Positions 16,601 through 24,594 of a stretch of 58,456 bases of DNA are shown here, in pieces. A program made the translations under genes and the position numbers. This stretch comes from Phaeodactylibacter luteus. Lineage in GTDB: Bacteria > Bacteroidota > Bacteroidia > Chitinophagales > Saprospiraceae. Position 1 is the stretch's first letter. Each line of letters starts with the position of its first letter. The notes beneath the pieces were generated by a model. It was not told where the DNA came from. It saw only the letters and a list, made by a program, of their open reading frames with translations, and searched no databases. The stretch covers positions 1-58,456 of the forward strand of contig NZ_VOOR01000034.1 in the NCBI RefSeq assembly GCF_007993045.1. The letters are read 5' to 3'.

Positions 16601-18222
16601 AGGACTCCCTGAATTTTGAAGGGAAGGAAGCTTTTTACGACTTAAAAACCGATGAACTGCAAGTGAGTGGCGTGCCATTTATGATTGCTGCCGATGCTTT
16701 TGTGTACCCAGACAGCGGCTTGGTGCAGATTGGCCGGAACGGGGCGATGGCTACCTTGGAAAATGCCCGTATCGTAGCCGATACCCTCAATCAGAACCAC
16801 GTCATCAACCGGGCGACGGTCGATGTTAAAGGGCGCCGCCTTTATAAGGCGTCCGGCTTTTATGAGTACAATATTGGCGAACGGGAACAGGAAATTGAAT
16901 TTACGGACATCATCGGCCAGCCTATGGGCAAGGGGAGTTACTCGGAGAAAAATGTCATCACTACCGGTCAGGGGGAAGTAACGGCTGAGGATGAATTTTA
17001 TATTGACCACCGCACCAAATTCCAGGGCACTATCAGCCTGCGCGCACAGACCAAAAACTTGGCTTTTGATGGGTTCGCTCAGTTAGATGCCGACCGCTTG
17101 CCTTACAAATACTGGTTTTCGGTGAAGAGCGAAGCCGATAAAAATGACCTGGCCATACAGTTTGATGAGCCCAAAAATCTGGATGGTGCCCCTTTAGCTA
17201 CAGGTTTTTTCCTGAGCAAAGAGACCGCTGAAATCTACCCCAGGGTAATGATGCCCCTGTTTTTCCGAAAAGACCGCGGCATTTTGCCGGTCAAGGGCAT
17301 TTTCAAGTATAACCCTCAAAAGGACTACTTTATTTTCGGGGATTCCGCCAGGGTAGCGGCCAACGATATGCGTGGCAATCAGCTGATCTTCAACAATAAA
17401 ACGGGCAAGCTCGAAGGCAGAGGCCGTTTCAACCTTGGCTCTGGCCTCAGCTACATCAGCCTCGATGCTTCGGGCACCATCGAATCTGTATACCAGGAGC
17501 AGATCAACCCCGAAGAACTGATCATTTCGGACACCATGTCCCTTATCCCCAATACCAATCAGATGCAGGGGGGGGAACAGCGGTACGAAATCGACGCCGA
17601 ATTCATGAGCGGCGTAAAGCTGATCGTGCCGGACAAGCTGCTGAAGATCATGATGGACGACATTCAGTCCATGAGTTTTGATGCCAAGCCGATTGTTTAC
17701 CTTACGGCCCTCGATTTTTATCGGGATGCGCTGATGAACCTCCTGCCCCCGGGCGAAGATGCTCAAAAAGCGCTGGCTACTTTGGGCAACGGTATTTTGG
17801 ATATCCCCAAACGGGCCAACCCCTACACTTTTCTGTTCTCCCGCCTGCCTATGAAGTGGGATGCGGAGTACCAGTCCTTCGTCTCCAAAGGCGATAAGCA
17901 AGGGGTGGTCTCCATTGCAGGGGAACCGCTGAACAAAGCCCTGGAATGTTATGTGGAGTATAAAATGCCGACCAACGATGACGACCGGGTATACATCTAC
18001 CTCAAGTCGCCTAGCGAGCTTTTTTACTTTTTTGGCTACAAGCAGGGCATTCTGAGCATCACTTCCAATAATCCTTCTTTTATGGACGAACTGAACGCCA
18101 TAAAGCCGAAGGACTTGATACAGAAAATGGATGATGGGAATACCTACGAGATACAGCCCGTAGATGTAGGCTCGGCCCGCTTATTTGTCAACCGGGCCAA
18201 GGCTGCTCAGCAAAAGAAATAG
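13654..18222 (+). CDS. Very large unrecognised exported protein (about 1520 residues)
   Basis: I do not recognise the family. The frame is open from a GTG at 13561, but the best signal peptide (L-F-R-K-L-L-L-F-F-A-L-L-G-T, ending A-T-A-Q) starts at a TTG at 13654; no ATG is in frame before it, so the start is uncertain. The first 200 residues are mostly charged helices. Most of the rest alternates short strands with repeated V-x-F-x-G, D-x-x-x-F and A-T-x-x-x-A-R-I-V-A type segments, like a stacked beta-solenoid or barrel-associated protein. There is no T9SS sorting domain, and the C-terminus ends in helix A-K-A-A-Q-Q-K-K. It begins 146 bp after prmA on the same strand and may be in that operon. 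A role at the outer membrane or periplasm is only a guess. Confidence 0.75.
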   Translation: MFRKLLLFFALLGTLNAATAQRLERFSDNSAEFIQELEEYMTSSKRKRLEEAFKSFASVFSGGVFTEEETQQILQTANAMLELRMTASPYFENYLLGLTQVKNTNDPAGTFKMWHQTLGDMLSAVENRKIRPYNDFLEFSVSFFEERALRASSAGGTSWFALTDAFSFRVENGEPLVAFEQLDLMAQRRTDSIYIYGTSGTFRPVDKLWEGQGGKVTWERHGLSPEVYAELGTYRLEMVTSLYEAPASRLHYPAYFGNRAIEGSFSDKLVSGSEVVEGSFPRFESTVRMQVDQIGEGIDFEGYFRLQGTTVYGFGNKENPARIGIADKNSKVSFRGAAELFTIRRAERISGQSVEGVLYFDQDSIYHPSVNVRFDIDEREMTLSRGDKATDRNPFFSSLHSIHLYANTMTAYFNGDSIAIGRSKVPYQRKEDVIFESLDFFTQNDYRTLQNIASVNPIAILKVLHDKNNKQRSFPAQQVAQMLNPRFGVDNIKSLLYEMVERGFVNYYPEDEVVEIKDKVLLYADAYRELVDYDVLRLASKTDSTNAVMDLNTSRIDVRGVSQVEFSAKQKVAMKPEGGRLFMKKGRDIDFDGLVFAGLTTMEGKDFHFKYQPFHVGLDSVRFFDLYVPSGNLVDGQPEALSIGSRIEHLTGVLLIDAPSNKSGKEDIPMFPSLQSKDNSFVFYDYASAQNGAYMRDSFFFQVYPFSFNHLDFYNREDVQFGGELHSAEIFPVFEETVSLQEDESLGFIHDTPGGGYPAYQEKGNFVGELSLSNKGLLGNGNVTYLGAAIESEDIIWMPQQMLASAKEFKLEEDRGGDVEVPRVRGNDVKIDWRPYQDSMYIRSEEESFRLFQEEAHTLAGTLILTPGGLKANGELDWARATMNSKLFSFGAFSSTADTTSVRIKTQDLEAIALSTSNVKSDVDFDEQQATFKANEEFLKTRLPAVQYQTSINEFTWDMAEESITFRAAPDKPGRFTSIHPDQDSLNFEGKEAFYDLKTDELQVSGVPFMIAADAFVYPDSGLVQIGRNGAMATLENARIVADTLNQNHVINRATVDVKGRRLYKASGFYEYNIGEREQEIEFTDIIGQPMGKGSYSEKNVITTGQGEVTAEDEFYIDHRTKFQGTISLRAQTKNLAFDGFAQLDADRLPYKYWFSVKSEADKNDLAIQFDEPKNLDGAPLATGFFLSKETAEIYPRVMMPLFFRKDRGILPVKGIFKYNPQKDYFIFGDSARVAANDMRGNQLIFNNKTGKLEGRGRFNLGSGLSYISLDASGTIESVYQEQINPEELIISDTMSLIPNTNQMQGGEQRYEIDAEFMSGVKLIVPDKLLKIMMDDIQSMSFDAKPIVYLTALDFYRDALMNLLPPGEDAQKALATLGNGILDIPKRANPYTFLFSRLPMKWDAEYQSFVSKGDKQGVVSIAGEPLNKALECYVEYKMPTNDDDRVYIYLKSPSELFYFFGYKQGILSITSNNPSFMDELNAIKPKDLIQKMDDGNTYEIQPVDVGSARLFVNRAKAAQQKK

Positions 18223-18237
18223 CCCTTTCTGAATCTC

Positions 18238-18428
18238 GGCAAACACAATCGGTTTTTTTGCCTGCCCAATGGGAGTGGGCCTGCCCCTGCCCGCGGGCAG
18301 GGAGCCGCTATGCTACGGGGCTCGCTGTCCGCTCGGCCCTGTCGGGCTTGCCACCCCTCCGCAGCGCTAGGCCAATGCTAGTAAAGCCCGAAAAGCACAA
18401 GCGCCTGCGGTATTTTGGTTCACGCCCT
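18238..18428 (-). repeat. GC-rich structured repeat, copy R2
   Basis: Full-length copy in reverse orientation between two convergent genes. In the element's own direction hairpin 1 is GCCC, loop GACA, GGGC, and hairpin 2 is CCTGCC with a GGCAGG partner and a CCGCGG centre. Ends: GGCAAACACAATCGG on the left side of the window and GGTTCACGCCCT on the right. The left end begins 15 bp after the stop codon of the preceding gene. Confidence 0.85.
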
Positions 18429-18451
18429 CGCTATTTGTGCGGTAAAGCGCC

Positions 18452-18462
18452 CTAGTGCCTAG
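18452..18462. other. CTAG-TGC-CTAG motif at the protease stop codon, possible excision footprint
   Basis: Two CTAG tetramers are separated by TGC. The 169-bp foldback element at 39415 and 40710 starts CTAG-TGCC and is flanked by CTAG on both sides. This 11-base sequence is therefore what an imprecise loss of such an element could leave. As with both full copies, the TAG overlaps the stop codon of a minus-strand gene. Chance is not excluded. Confidence 0.25.
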
Positions 18463-20339
18463 GGGTCCGAGCTGTGGTTGACGTCCCCTGTTTTTACAGC
18501 CACAAAATCGAAATTCCCGATATTGTTGGTGATGTTGCCTAATGCAAAGACATTGGGCAGGGGCGTGCCCAAGGGGGCGTCTGCATCGAATTCCCAAGCA
18601 GCTGGCACAAATTGCCAGAGTGGCCGGTTGGCAAAAACGAGGTCGATCCCTAGAATGGCTTTGCGGATGGCGATCTGGTCTAGTACGGATACACTGCCAG
18701 AGGCATTGGCATCTGCGGCCAAGAATTTATATGGGCTGTCAAATGGGGCCAGCCCAAGATTGTGCCTGCCGATCTCGATCAGGTCCAGAGCAGAAAGCCC
18801 GTTTTGAATGTCTCCACCACGTGATGCAGTAACCTGAAACACCCCGTCGAGCGGTACCTGCTCAAAGCGGTAAGCCCCTGCGGTATCTGTCTGCACGGTA
18901 TCCTGGAAAGTAGCCGTAGTGACCACTACAGACGCTCCTGGCACGGCCTGCCCATCGGGCGTAGCAATACGCCCCCCAAAGAAAATGGTATCCGCACCCG
19001 GCATTTGTTCCAGCCCATTGAGGGTATCAGCCCCTGTGCCGAGGGGGTCGAGCCAGTCGGCAAGGCGCTCTGCAGGAGCTGCCCCCTCGTCCCAGCTGAG
19101 GTGCAGGCGGCCAAAGTAGCCGGTGGTATTGCCTTCGCAGCCATTGAAGCCCCCGTGCAATTGCCCTCTGACCCGGCCGTTCTCATCGAAAAGTGCAGCG
19201 CCGGAAGAGCCGACCTCAAAAGTGCCTGTAGTATAATCCACCTCTAAGTGGTGAAGGGGAGGCGTCGGGCCGGCAGCCCAATTCAGGATAGTAGGGTGTA
19301 CAGTGGCTGGCTCATCCGAAAAAGCTACTTTTTTGATATCTGCGCTGGGGTGGTGGAAAATAACCGCCCGCTGCGGTGGGGCACTGCTTTTGTCCCAGCC
19401 ACTGTACCTTAAGTTCAGCCCATTGGACACCAGCCCGGTGATCTCCAGCAGCTGGAAATCGCTTTCCCGGCGGGCAGCTTTCAGTTCGGCCCCGAAGGCC
19501 ACATCAGCGCTTGGCTCAGCCAACGGGTTTTCACAGCCCGGGCTTTCGTAGTTGAACTCAAAACGCCACAGGCTGTACATGGGCGTAAAACCCTCATCAC
19601 AGTGGTAAGCGCTCAGTACATAAGGCGTGCGGTCCTGAGCCGTATTGTTCATTAGGGTGCCCGTGCAAAATGCAGTGCCCTCTTCCAATACCATGACAAT
19701 CCGGCAAACGCTGCGCTGAAGGCCCCGGTAGGCATCGGCCGTATCGCAGGCGGCATTCAAGTGGCAGCCGAGGCTGGTGCCAAAGCCAAAGTCCATCATG
19801 GGCAACTGCTGCAGTGCGATATCTGCCCGCTGTAGTTGCAGATAGGCCGGGGCGGCAGCACTTTCGGGCTCAAAAAGCATGATCAGCACTTGGCCGCCGG
19901 GGATGAAAGGGGTGAAAAGCTGCCCTTCGGAGTTGAAATCTTTAGGCTTCAGCACTATAGGTGCTTCGCTTTCCGCTCCAGCCAGCAATAGCAATGCGCC
20001 ATTGGGCAGCCGCGCCTGGCTGAGCAGTAGGGCAGTCGCCTTGCTGCCAGAGATTTCGAGCTGCAGAGACCATAAGCGCCCGCCACGGGGCATCTGTGCC
20101 CATTGGCCCTCCTGGCTGGTGCCAAAACCAAGTGGCAGGGGCAGGGCCGCCAATGAGGCGGGCGCGTCGGCCCCGGGGCGCTTCAGGCTTTTTGTGGAAA
20201 CGGGAAGGTTTTCTGCTTGGGCTTTCGCTGCTTCGTACAGTTGTTGGTAGCTGTACTGGGCTTCCGCAAAATGGGCATTGCACAATATGGTTATTGTGAT
20301 CAACAGCAGGCGGTAAATCAGAGGGATGTTTGGGATCAT
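18459..20339 (-). CDS. Secreted lysyl endopeptidase-like S1 serine protease with CarboxypepD-reg and dockerin-like C-terminus
   Basis: 626 residues with a signal peptide ending A-E-A-Q. An N-terminal beta-rich pro-region (about 30-180) precedes a trypsin-fold domain of the lysyl endopeptidase (Achromobacter protease I) type: H246 in L-S-A-Y-H-C, D294 in E-S-D-F-Q-L-L, and S379 in V-G-S-S-G-A-A-L-F, with paired cysteines near 192, 198, 212 and 225. Residues about 455-530 are a carboxypeptidase-regulatory-like beta sandwich (G-R-I-A-T-P-D-G-Q-A-V-P-G-A). After it come dockerin-like segments (L-S-A-L-D-L-I-E-I-G-R-H, then D-A-N-A-S-G-S-V-S-V-L-D-Q-I-A-I-R-K-A-I-L-G) and a third, K-T-G-D-V-N-H-S. 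The protein then stops: no T9SS sorting domain is present, unlike the other secreted enzymes here. The C-terminus may have been shortened at the CTAG motif; this is inference. Confidence 0.85.
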   Translation of the reverse strand: MIPNIPLIYRLLLITITILCNAHFAEAQYSYQQLYEAAKAQAENLPVSTKSLKRPGADAPASLAALPLPLGFGTSQEGQWAQMPRGGRLWSLQLEISGSKATALLLSQARLPNGALLLLAGAESEAPIVLKPKDFNSEGQLFTPFIPGGQVLIMLFEPESAAAPAYLQLQRADIALQQLPMMDFGFGTSLGCHLNAACDTADAYRGLQRSVCRIVMVLEEGTAFCTGTLMNNTAQDRTPYVLSAYHCDEGFTPMYSLWRFEFNYESPGCENPLAEPSADVAFGAELKAARRESDFQLLEITGLVSNGLNLRYSGWDKSSAPPQRAVIFHHPSADIKKVAFSDEPATVHPTILNWAAGPTPPLHHLEVDYTTGTFEVGSSGAALFDENGRVRGQLHGGFNGCEGNTTGYFGRLHLSWDEGAAPAERLADWLDPLGTGADTLNGLEQMPGADTIFFGGRIATPDGQAVPGASVVVTTATFQDTVQTDTAGAYRFEQVPLDGVFQVTASRGGDIQNGLSALDLIEIGRHNLGLAPFDSPYKFLAADANASGSVSVLDQIAIRKAILGIDLVFANRPLWQFVPAAWEFDADAPLGTPLPNVFALGNITNNIGNFDFVAVKTGDVNHSSDP

Positions 20340-20571
20340 AAATCATGTTTTGGGATTGGGCTCGCGCCTTGGCGCTGGGGCAAGCCATAATGTGCTCTTT
20401 GCAAAGGTAGGCAATTACCTAGTGCTGGAGGAGCTGGCTGGCGCAAATTTCGGCATTGCCGGAAGGCCAGTGCACTGTATTAACGCGAGATTTGCCAGCT
20501 GCCGCTAAAAAGCGCATACGCGAAAATACAAGATTTTGGTATCTTGTCTCTTTACCTTGAATCCCTGTTTT

Positions 20572-21141
20572 ATGGACCGGGCCCCCGGGATATTCCTGCT
20601 CGTTGCTTTCCTTCTCCCTTCGTTGCTGACGCTGGGCAGCCTCGAGCTGCGCCGGGCACAGGTAAAGGAAGCGGTAGCGGCCACCATCCGTAAGGGCCTG
20701 CCCCCTGCTGAAGTGGTCCGGCTATCCTTTTCCGTTGCCGGCGCTCTTCAGGAGCTGGACTGGGAGCACAGCCGGGAGTTTGCCTACCACGGGCAGATGT
20801 ATGACATTATAGCGGTAGATTGGGAAGGCGATTCTGTCCATTACACCTGTTATTGGGATCATGCAGAGTCCCTCATCAAAAAAGAATTGAAGCAGTTCTG
20901 GATGGGCATTTTCCAATCCGATCCCCTACAGCAGGCTGCTTCTGCCCGCTGGTTCTGTTATTGTACGCAATTATACTGTTGGGCACCCTCTTTGTACTGG
21001 CCCACCTGCCTTGCCCAGGGCCGCCTGCCCAGCCTTTTTGCCATACTGAGCTTTTCCGGGCGGGCAGCCCCCCTTCCATTGCTGCCCCCGCCCAGGCCCC
21101 TGCCGTTATTTAGCGTGCCAAATGCCATTTGCAGGGCTTGA
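20572..21141 (+). CDS. Small exported protein upstream of a TonB-dependent receptor, probable C-terminal frameshift
   Basis: From the ATG at 20572 the product opens on a hydrophobic segment and continues E-F-A-Y-H-G-Q-M-Y-D-I-I-A-V, then D-S-V-H-Y-T-C-Y-W-D-H. I recognise this pattern from small Bacteroidota proteins encoded just before TonB-dependent receptors; they are often linked to metal uptake, but the function is not proven. After about residue 120 the reading frame becomes Cys/Trp/Pro-rich and unlike a protein tail. The +2-shifted frame from about 20940 instead reads L-V-L-L-L-Y-A-I-I-L-L-G-T-L-F-V-L-A and then P-P-S-I-A-A-P-A-Q-A, stopping at 21113, which looks more natural. A one- or two-base indel near 20935-20960 (real or sequencing) would explain this. 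The receptor gene starts 52 bp later. Confidence 0.6.
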   Translation: MDRAPGIFLLVAFLLPSLLTLGSLELRRAQVKEAVAATIRKGLPPAEVVRLSFSVAGALQELDWEHSREFAYHGQMYDIIAVDWEGDSVHYTCYWDHAESLIKKELKQFWMGIFQSDPLQQAASARWFCYCTQLYCWAPSLYWPTCLAQGRLPSLFAILSFSGRAAPLPLLPPPRPLPLFSVPNAICRA

Positions 21142-21192
21142 TATGGGCAGGGCGCCTGCCCTCACAGCCCTTTCACATTCAATAGCTATCAA

Positions 21193-23592
21193 ATGAAACT
21201 AATAAGCATAGCCCTTATTGGGGCTTGCCTTGTCTGTCCTATTTGTGCCCATGCACAACTGGCAAAAGTGATAAATACTGATGATGGAGCGGTGATCCCA
21301 GGTGCTACCTTGTCTGGTGGCGGGCACATGGCCATTGCTGATGCCGACGGGCTGGCCGATGTGTCTGCGCTCAAAGGGCAGCTCAAGCTCGAAGCGAGTG
21401 CGCTAGGCTATAAAAGCCGGGCCTTGTCTTGGGCGGAGCTGCTGTCAGATTCTTTCCTTGTCGAGCTAGAACCGGCACATATCATCATGGACGAGGTGGT
21501 GGTCTCTGCCTCCCGTTTGCCGGAATGGTCGGGCCAGGTGCCGGGGCGGATCCGTACGCTGCAGCGAGAGGATATTGCTGCCCTTCAGCCACAGACTATG
21601 GCTGATCTGCTAGGCTTTTCTGGGGAGGTTTTTATCCAAAAAAGCCAACAGGGTGGTGGCAGCCCGATGATCAGGGGCTACGCTGCCAACCGGCTGCTCT
21701 ACGCAGTGGATGGCGTACGGATGAACACGGCCATCTTCCGGGGCGGCAATTTGCAAAATGTCATCTCCCTTGACGCTTTTGCCACCGAACAAGCAGAGGT
21801 GCTTTTTGGCCCGGGCTCTGTAATGTACGGCAGTGATGCAGTGGGCGGTGTCATGAGCTTCGAGACCTTGTCGCCCGTCTATGGGCGGGGCAGCAATAGC
21901 GAAGTACGTGGTGGGGCTACCCTGAGGGGGGCTACGGCCAACGCTGAGCGCACCGGGCATTTCCACGCTAGCATAGGTTGGGAAAAGTGGGCGGTGTTGA
22001 CGAGCTTCACCTACAACAGCTTTGGGCACCTACGGCAGGGGCGGCACGGCCCCGAAGATTACCTGAAGCCCTACTTTGTGCAACGGCGGGATACCATTGA
22101 CGAGGTGGCCTTTCAAGAAGACCCGCTTGAACAGCGGCCTACGGCTTATGATCAGTTCAACCTGATGCAGAAGGTCCACTTCCGGGCTAATGAGGACATC
22201 GAGCTGCGCTATGCATTCCATTACTCTGCTACTTCGCCCTACGGGCGCTATGACCGCCACAACCGTATGCGGCAGGGCGCGCCCCGCTATGCCCAATGGG
22301 ACTATGGCCCGCAGGAATGGATGATGAACCACCTGTCTGCCAGCTTTCGAAACGGGCCGTTGTACGACCGTGCGCGCATCAGCCTGGCTCATCAGCAGTT
22401 TGGCGAAAGCCGGATAGACCGCGGCTTCAACAGCCCTGTACAGCGTGAGCGGGTGGAGCGGGTGGCAGCGCTGAGCGCAAATGCTGACTTTGAAAAATCT
22501 TGGCCCGATGGCCACCTCACCCGCTATGGGCTGGAATGGGTGCGTAACGATGTAGTATCCACTGGCACAGATGCCGATCTGTTCACAGGAGCCATTGCTC
22601 CTGCTGCGCCACGCTATCCACAAGCCTCGTGGCAATCTATGGCGGTATATCTGGCCCACAGGGTAGAGCTGGCTTCAGCGGTGACCCTACAGGGAGGGCT
22701 TAGGTACAACCATTATGTGCTTTCGGCTGAATTCGACCCCGGGTTTTATGACCTCCCTTTCCGTAGTGCGGACCTCAGCAACGGCGCCCTGACGGGCTCG
22801 GCCGGCCTGGTATGGAGGCCAACTGAGCGTTGGGCATTGCGCACCAACCTGGGGACGGCCTTCCGCTCGCCAAATGTGGACGATATCGGCAAGGTCTTTG
22901 ATTCTGAGCCAGGTGCCGTAACGGTGCCCAACCCTGGGCTGAAGGCAGAGTATGCCTGGAGTGCCGATGTAGGGGCAGCACATTCTTGGGAATGGCTCGA
23001 AGTGGAGGTGACGGGGTATTATTCTTATCTGGACCGTGCTCTGGTCCGGCGCAACTTTTCGCTCAACGGGCAGGACAGCCTGCTTTACGATGGCGTGCTG
23101 AGCCAGGTGCAAGCCATTCAGAACGCGGCAGCAGGCCGGGTGGTTGGGCTGCAGGGCAGGGTAGAAGCGCACAGCCGATCGGGCTTCCGGGCCGCCTTGC
23201 ACCTGAACTGGCAGAAAGGGGAGGAGGAGCTCGACAACGGGGAGGTGAGCCCATCCCGCCATGCTGCTCCAGCTTTTGGGCAGGCCCAGGTTGGTTATGC
23301 TGGCGAGGGCTTTGAAATATCGCTCTGGGCACAGGCCCAAGCGGAGCGCGAGGCCGAGGGCTTGGCGGTCGAGGAGCGCGGCAAAACAGAGATATACGCC
23401 TTAGATGCCGAGGGGCGGGCGTACGCGCCTGCCTGGTATACGCTCAATGTGCGGGCAAGGGTTTTTCTCAGCGCGTCCTGGCAGTTGTCCGCGGGGCTGG
23501 AAAACCTTACTGATCAGCGGTACCGGCCGTACAGCTCGGGTGTTTCCGGCCCTGGCCGCAACTTTTTCTTCAGCCTTACAGCTCGGTTTTGA
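21193..23592 (+). CDS. TonB-dependent outer membrane receptor
   Basis: 799 residues with a signal peptide ending A-H-A-Q. Residues about 22-95 are a carboxypeptidase-regulatory-like domain. The plug domain follows, starting E-V-V-V-S-A-S-R-L-P, with A-D-L-L-G-F-S-G-E-V and S-P-M-I-R-G-Y-A-A-N-R-L-L-Y-A-V-D-G-V-R. The long G-G-G-S-P-M-I-R-G and N-T-A-I-F-R-G-G-N-L-Q-N-V-I-S-L-D segments resemble the haem/haemoglobin- and copper-type receptor groups more than SusC. A 22-stranded barrel follows, ending G-R-N-F-F-F-S-L-T-A-R-F with the usual terminal aromatic residue. It imports a ligand using the proton-motive force through TonB. Metal or haem is the best guess, supported by the small protein before it. 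No SusD partner is present. Confidence 0.93.
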   Translation: MKLISIALIGACLVCPICAHAQLAKVINTDDGAVIPGATLSGGGHMAIADADGLADVSALKGQLKLEASALGYKSRALSWAELLSDSFLVELEPAHIIMDEVVVSASRLPEWSGQVPGRIRTLQREDIAALQPQTMADLLGFSGEVFIQKSQQGGGSPMIRGYAANRLLYAVDGVRMNTAIFRGGNLQNVISLDAFATEQAEVLFGPGSVMYGSDAVGGVMSFETLSPVYGRGSNSEVRGGATLRGATANAERTGHFHASIGWEKWAVLTSFTYNSFGHLRQGRHGPEDYLKPYFVQRRDTIDEVAFQEDPLEQRPTAYDQFNLMQKVHFRANEDIELRYAFHYSATSPYGRYDRHNRMRQGAPRYAQWDYGPQEWMMNHLSASFRNGPLYDRARISLAHQQFGESRIDRGFNSPVQRERVERVAALSANADFEKSWPDGHLTRYGLEWVRNDVVSTGTDADLFTGAIAPAAPRYPQASWQSMAVYLAHRVELASAVTLQGGLRYNHYVLSAEFDPGFYDLPFRSADLSNGALTGSAGLVWRPTERWALRTNLGTAFRSPNVDDIGKVFDSEPGAVTVPNPGLKAEYAWSADVGAAHSWEWLEVEVTGYYSYLDRALVRRNFSLNGQDSLLYDGVLSQVQAIQNAAAGRVVGLQGRVEAHSRSGFRAALHLNWQKGEEELDNGEVSPSRHAAPAFGQAQVGYAGEGFEISLWAQAQAEREAEGLAVEERGKTEIYALDAEGRAYAPAWYTLNVRARVFLSASWQLSAGLENLTDQRYRPYSSGVSGPGRNFFFSLTARF

Positions 23593-23618
23593 AAAGGGGG
23601 CGCCCTGGGGTGTGGGTT

Positions 23619-23742
23619 GGCCTAGCGCTGCGGAGGGGTGGCAAGCCCGACAGGGCCGAGCGGACAGCGAGCCCCGCAGCATAGCGGCTCCCTGCCCAAC
23701 GGGCAGGGGCAGGCCCCAAAAAAGACAATCTGGTTTGCGCCC
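23619..23742 (+). repeat. GC-rich structured repeat, copy R3 (left end missing)
   Basis: The core starts GGCCTAGCGCTGCGGAGGGG only 26 bp after the TonB receptor stop codon; the usual left 60-80 bp with ACCAAAAT is absent. Hairpin 1 is GCCC, loop GACA, GGGC; hairpin 2 is CCTGCCC with GGGCAGG. It ends in AAAAAAGACAATCTGGTTTG. It sits between convergent genes. Confidence 0.85.
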
Positions 23743-23782
23743 GATCAGCTTGCCCTGCAATTGGAGTGGTGCAAGCTGTTTT

Positions 23783-24439
23783 TTACCCGCGGGAGCCAAA
23801 AAGCAGGCTGCCGATGCGGACCATAGTGCTGCCTTCTGCTATAGCGATGGGGTAATCGCCGGACATGCCCATCGATATTTCCTTAAAGCTGGGCTCTTCG
23901 GGGAAGTATTCTTTTTTCAAGGCCTCGAAGATCGCACGCAGCTGGCGGAACTCCCGGCGCACTTTTTCCTGGTCATCGGTAAAGGTGGCCATGCCCATGA
24001 CCCCGGCAATATGTACGTGCTGCATTTGCCGAAAGGCCTCGCTGCTGAGCATAGCTCTGGCTTCTTCCAGGTCGAAGCCGAACTTGGATTCTTCCTCAGC
24101 GATATGGAATTGGAGGAGGCAGGAAACCGTACGCCCAGACTGCTCGGCCCTTTTGTCGACTTCTTTCAGGATTTTAGCCCGGTCGATGGAGTGGATCAAG
24201 TGTACAAAGGGGGCAATATACTTGACCTTATTGGTCTGCAGGTGCCCTATGAAGTGCCATTGTATATCTTTGGGGAGGGCTTCGTGCTTGTCGGTCAGCT
24301 CTTGCACTCGGTTTTCCCCAAAAGCCCGTTGCCCCTGCCGATACAGGCCCATGATCTGGTCATTGGGCTTGGTTTTTGAGACAGCAACGAGCTGTGTGCC
24401 GCTAGGAGAAAGCGCATCTAGTATCTCCTTGAAATTCAT
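23783..24439 (-). CDS. yggS: YggS family pyridoxal-phosphate-binding protein (PLP homeostasis)
   Basis: 218 residues from the ATG at 24439; an upstream start at 24463 would add eight residues with no family support. The fold-type III PLP barrel is clear: the lysine that binds PLP is K22 in L-V-A-V-S-K-T-K-P, followed by F-G-E-N-R-V-Q-E-L, W-H-F-I-G-H-L-Q-T-N-K-V-K, G-V-M-G-M-A, S-M-G-M-S-G-D-Y-P-I-A-I and G-S-T-M-V-R-I-G-S-L-L-F-G-S-R. YggS/PLPBP proteins bind PLP, have no known enzymatic reaction and balance free PLP and amino-acid/keto-acid pools. The N-terminus is a little shorter than in the E. coli protein, as is common in Bacteroidota. Its 3' end faces repeat R3. Confidence 0.95.
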   Translation of the reverse strand: MNFKEILDALSPSGTQLVAVSKTKPNDQIMGLYRQGQRAFGENRVQELTDKHEALPKDIQWHFIGHLQTNKVKYIAPFVHLIHSIDRAKILKEVDKRAEQSGRTVSCLLQFHIAEEESKFGFDLEEARAMLSSEAFRQMQHVHIAGVMGMATFTDDQEKVRREFRQLRAIFEALKKEYFPEEPSFKEISMGMSGDYPIAIAEGSTMVRIGSLLFGSRG

Positions 24440-24484
24440 GTGCTGGTTTTTATTCGTTAACACTCAGGGGGCGGCGAGGTTGTG

Positions 24485-24577
24485 CTAGGGGAAGAGCAAT
24501 GTATGGCCTTTTTCCAATTTCAGGCGGCTGCGGAAAATATCGGCCGGCCGGTAGCCGTTGGTATACGCATTGAACAT
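24485..24577 (-). other. Possible 30-codon gene or gene remnant upstream of yggS
   Basis: From the ATG at 24577 this reads M-F-N-A-Y-T-N-G-Y-R-P-A-D-I-F, then L-E-K-G-H-T-L-L-F-P and a stop. The composition looks protein-like, and the frame stays open for another 27 codons upstream. It ends 45 bp before yggS on the same strand and overlaps nothing certain. It could be the tail of a lost gene. I do not recognise it. Confidence 0.2.
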
Positions 24578-24594
24578 CACCAAACTGCCTCCCC

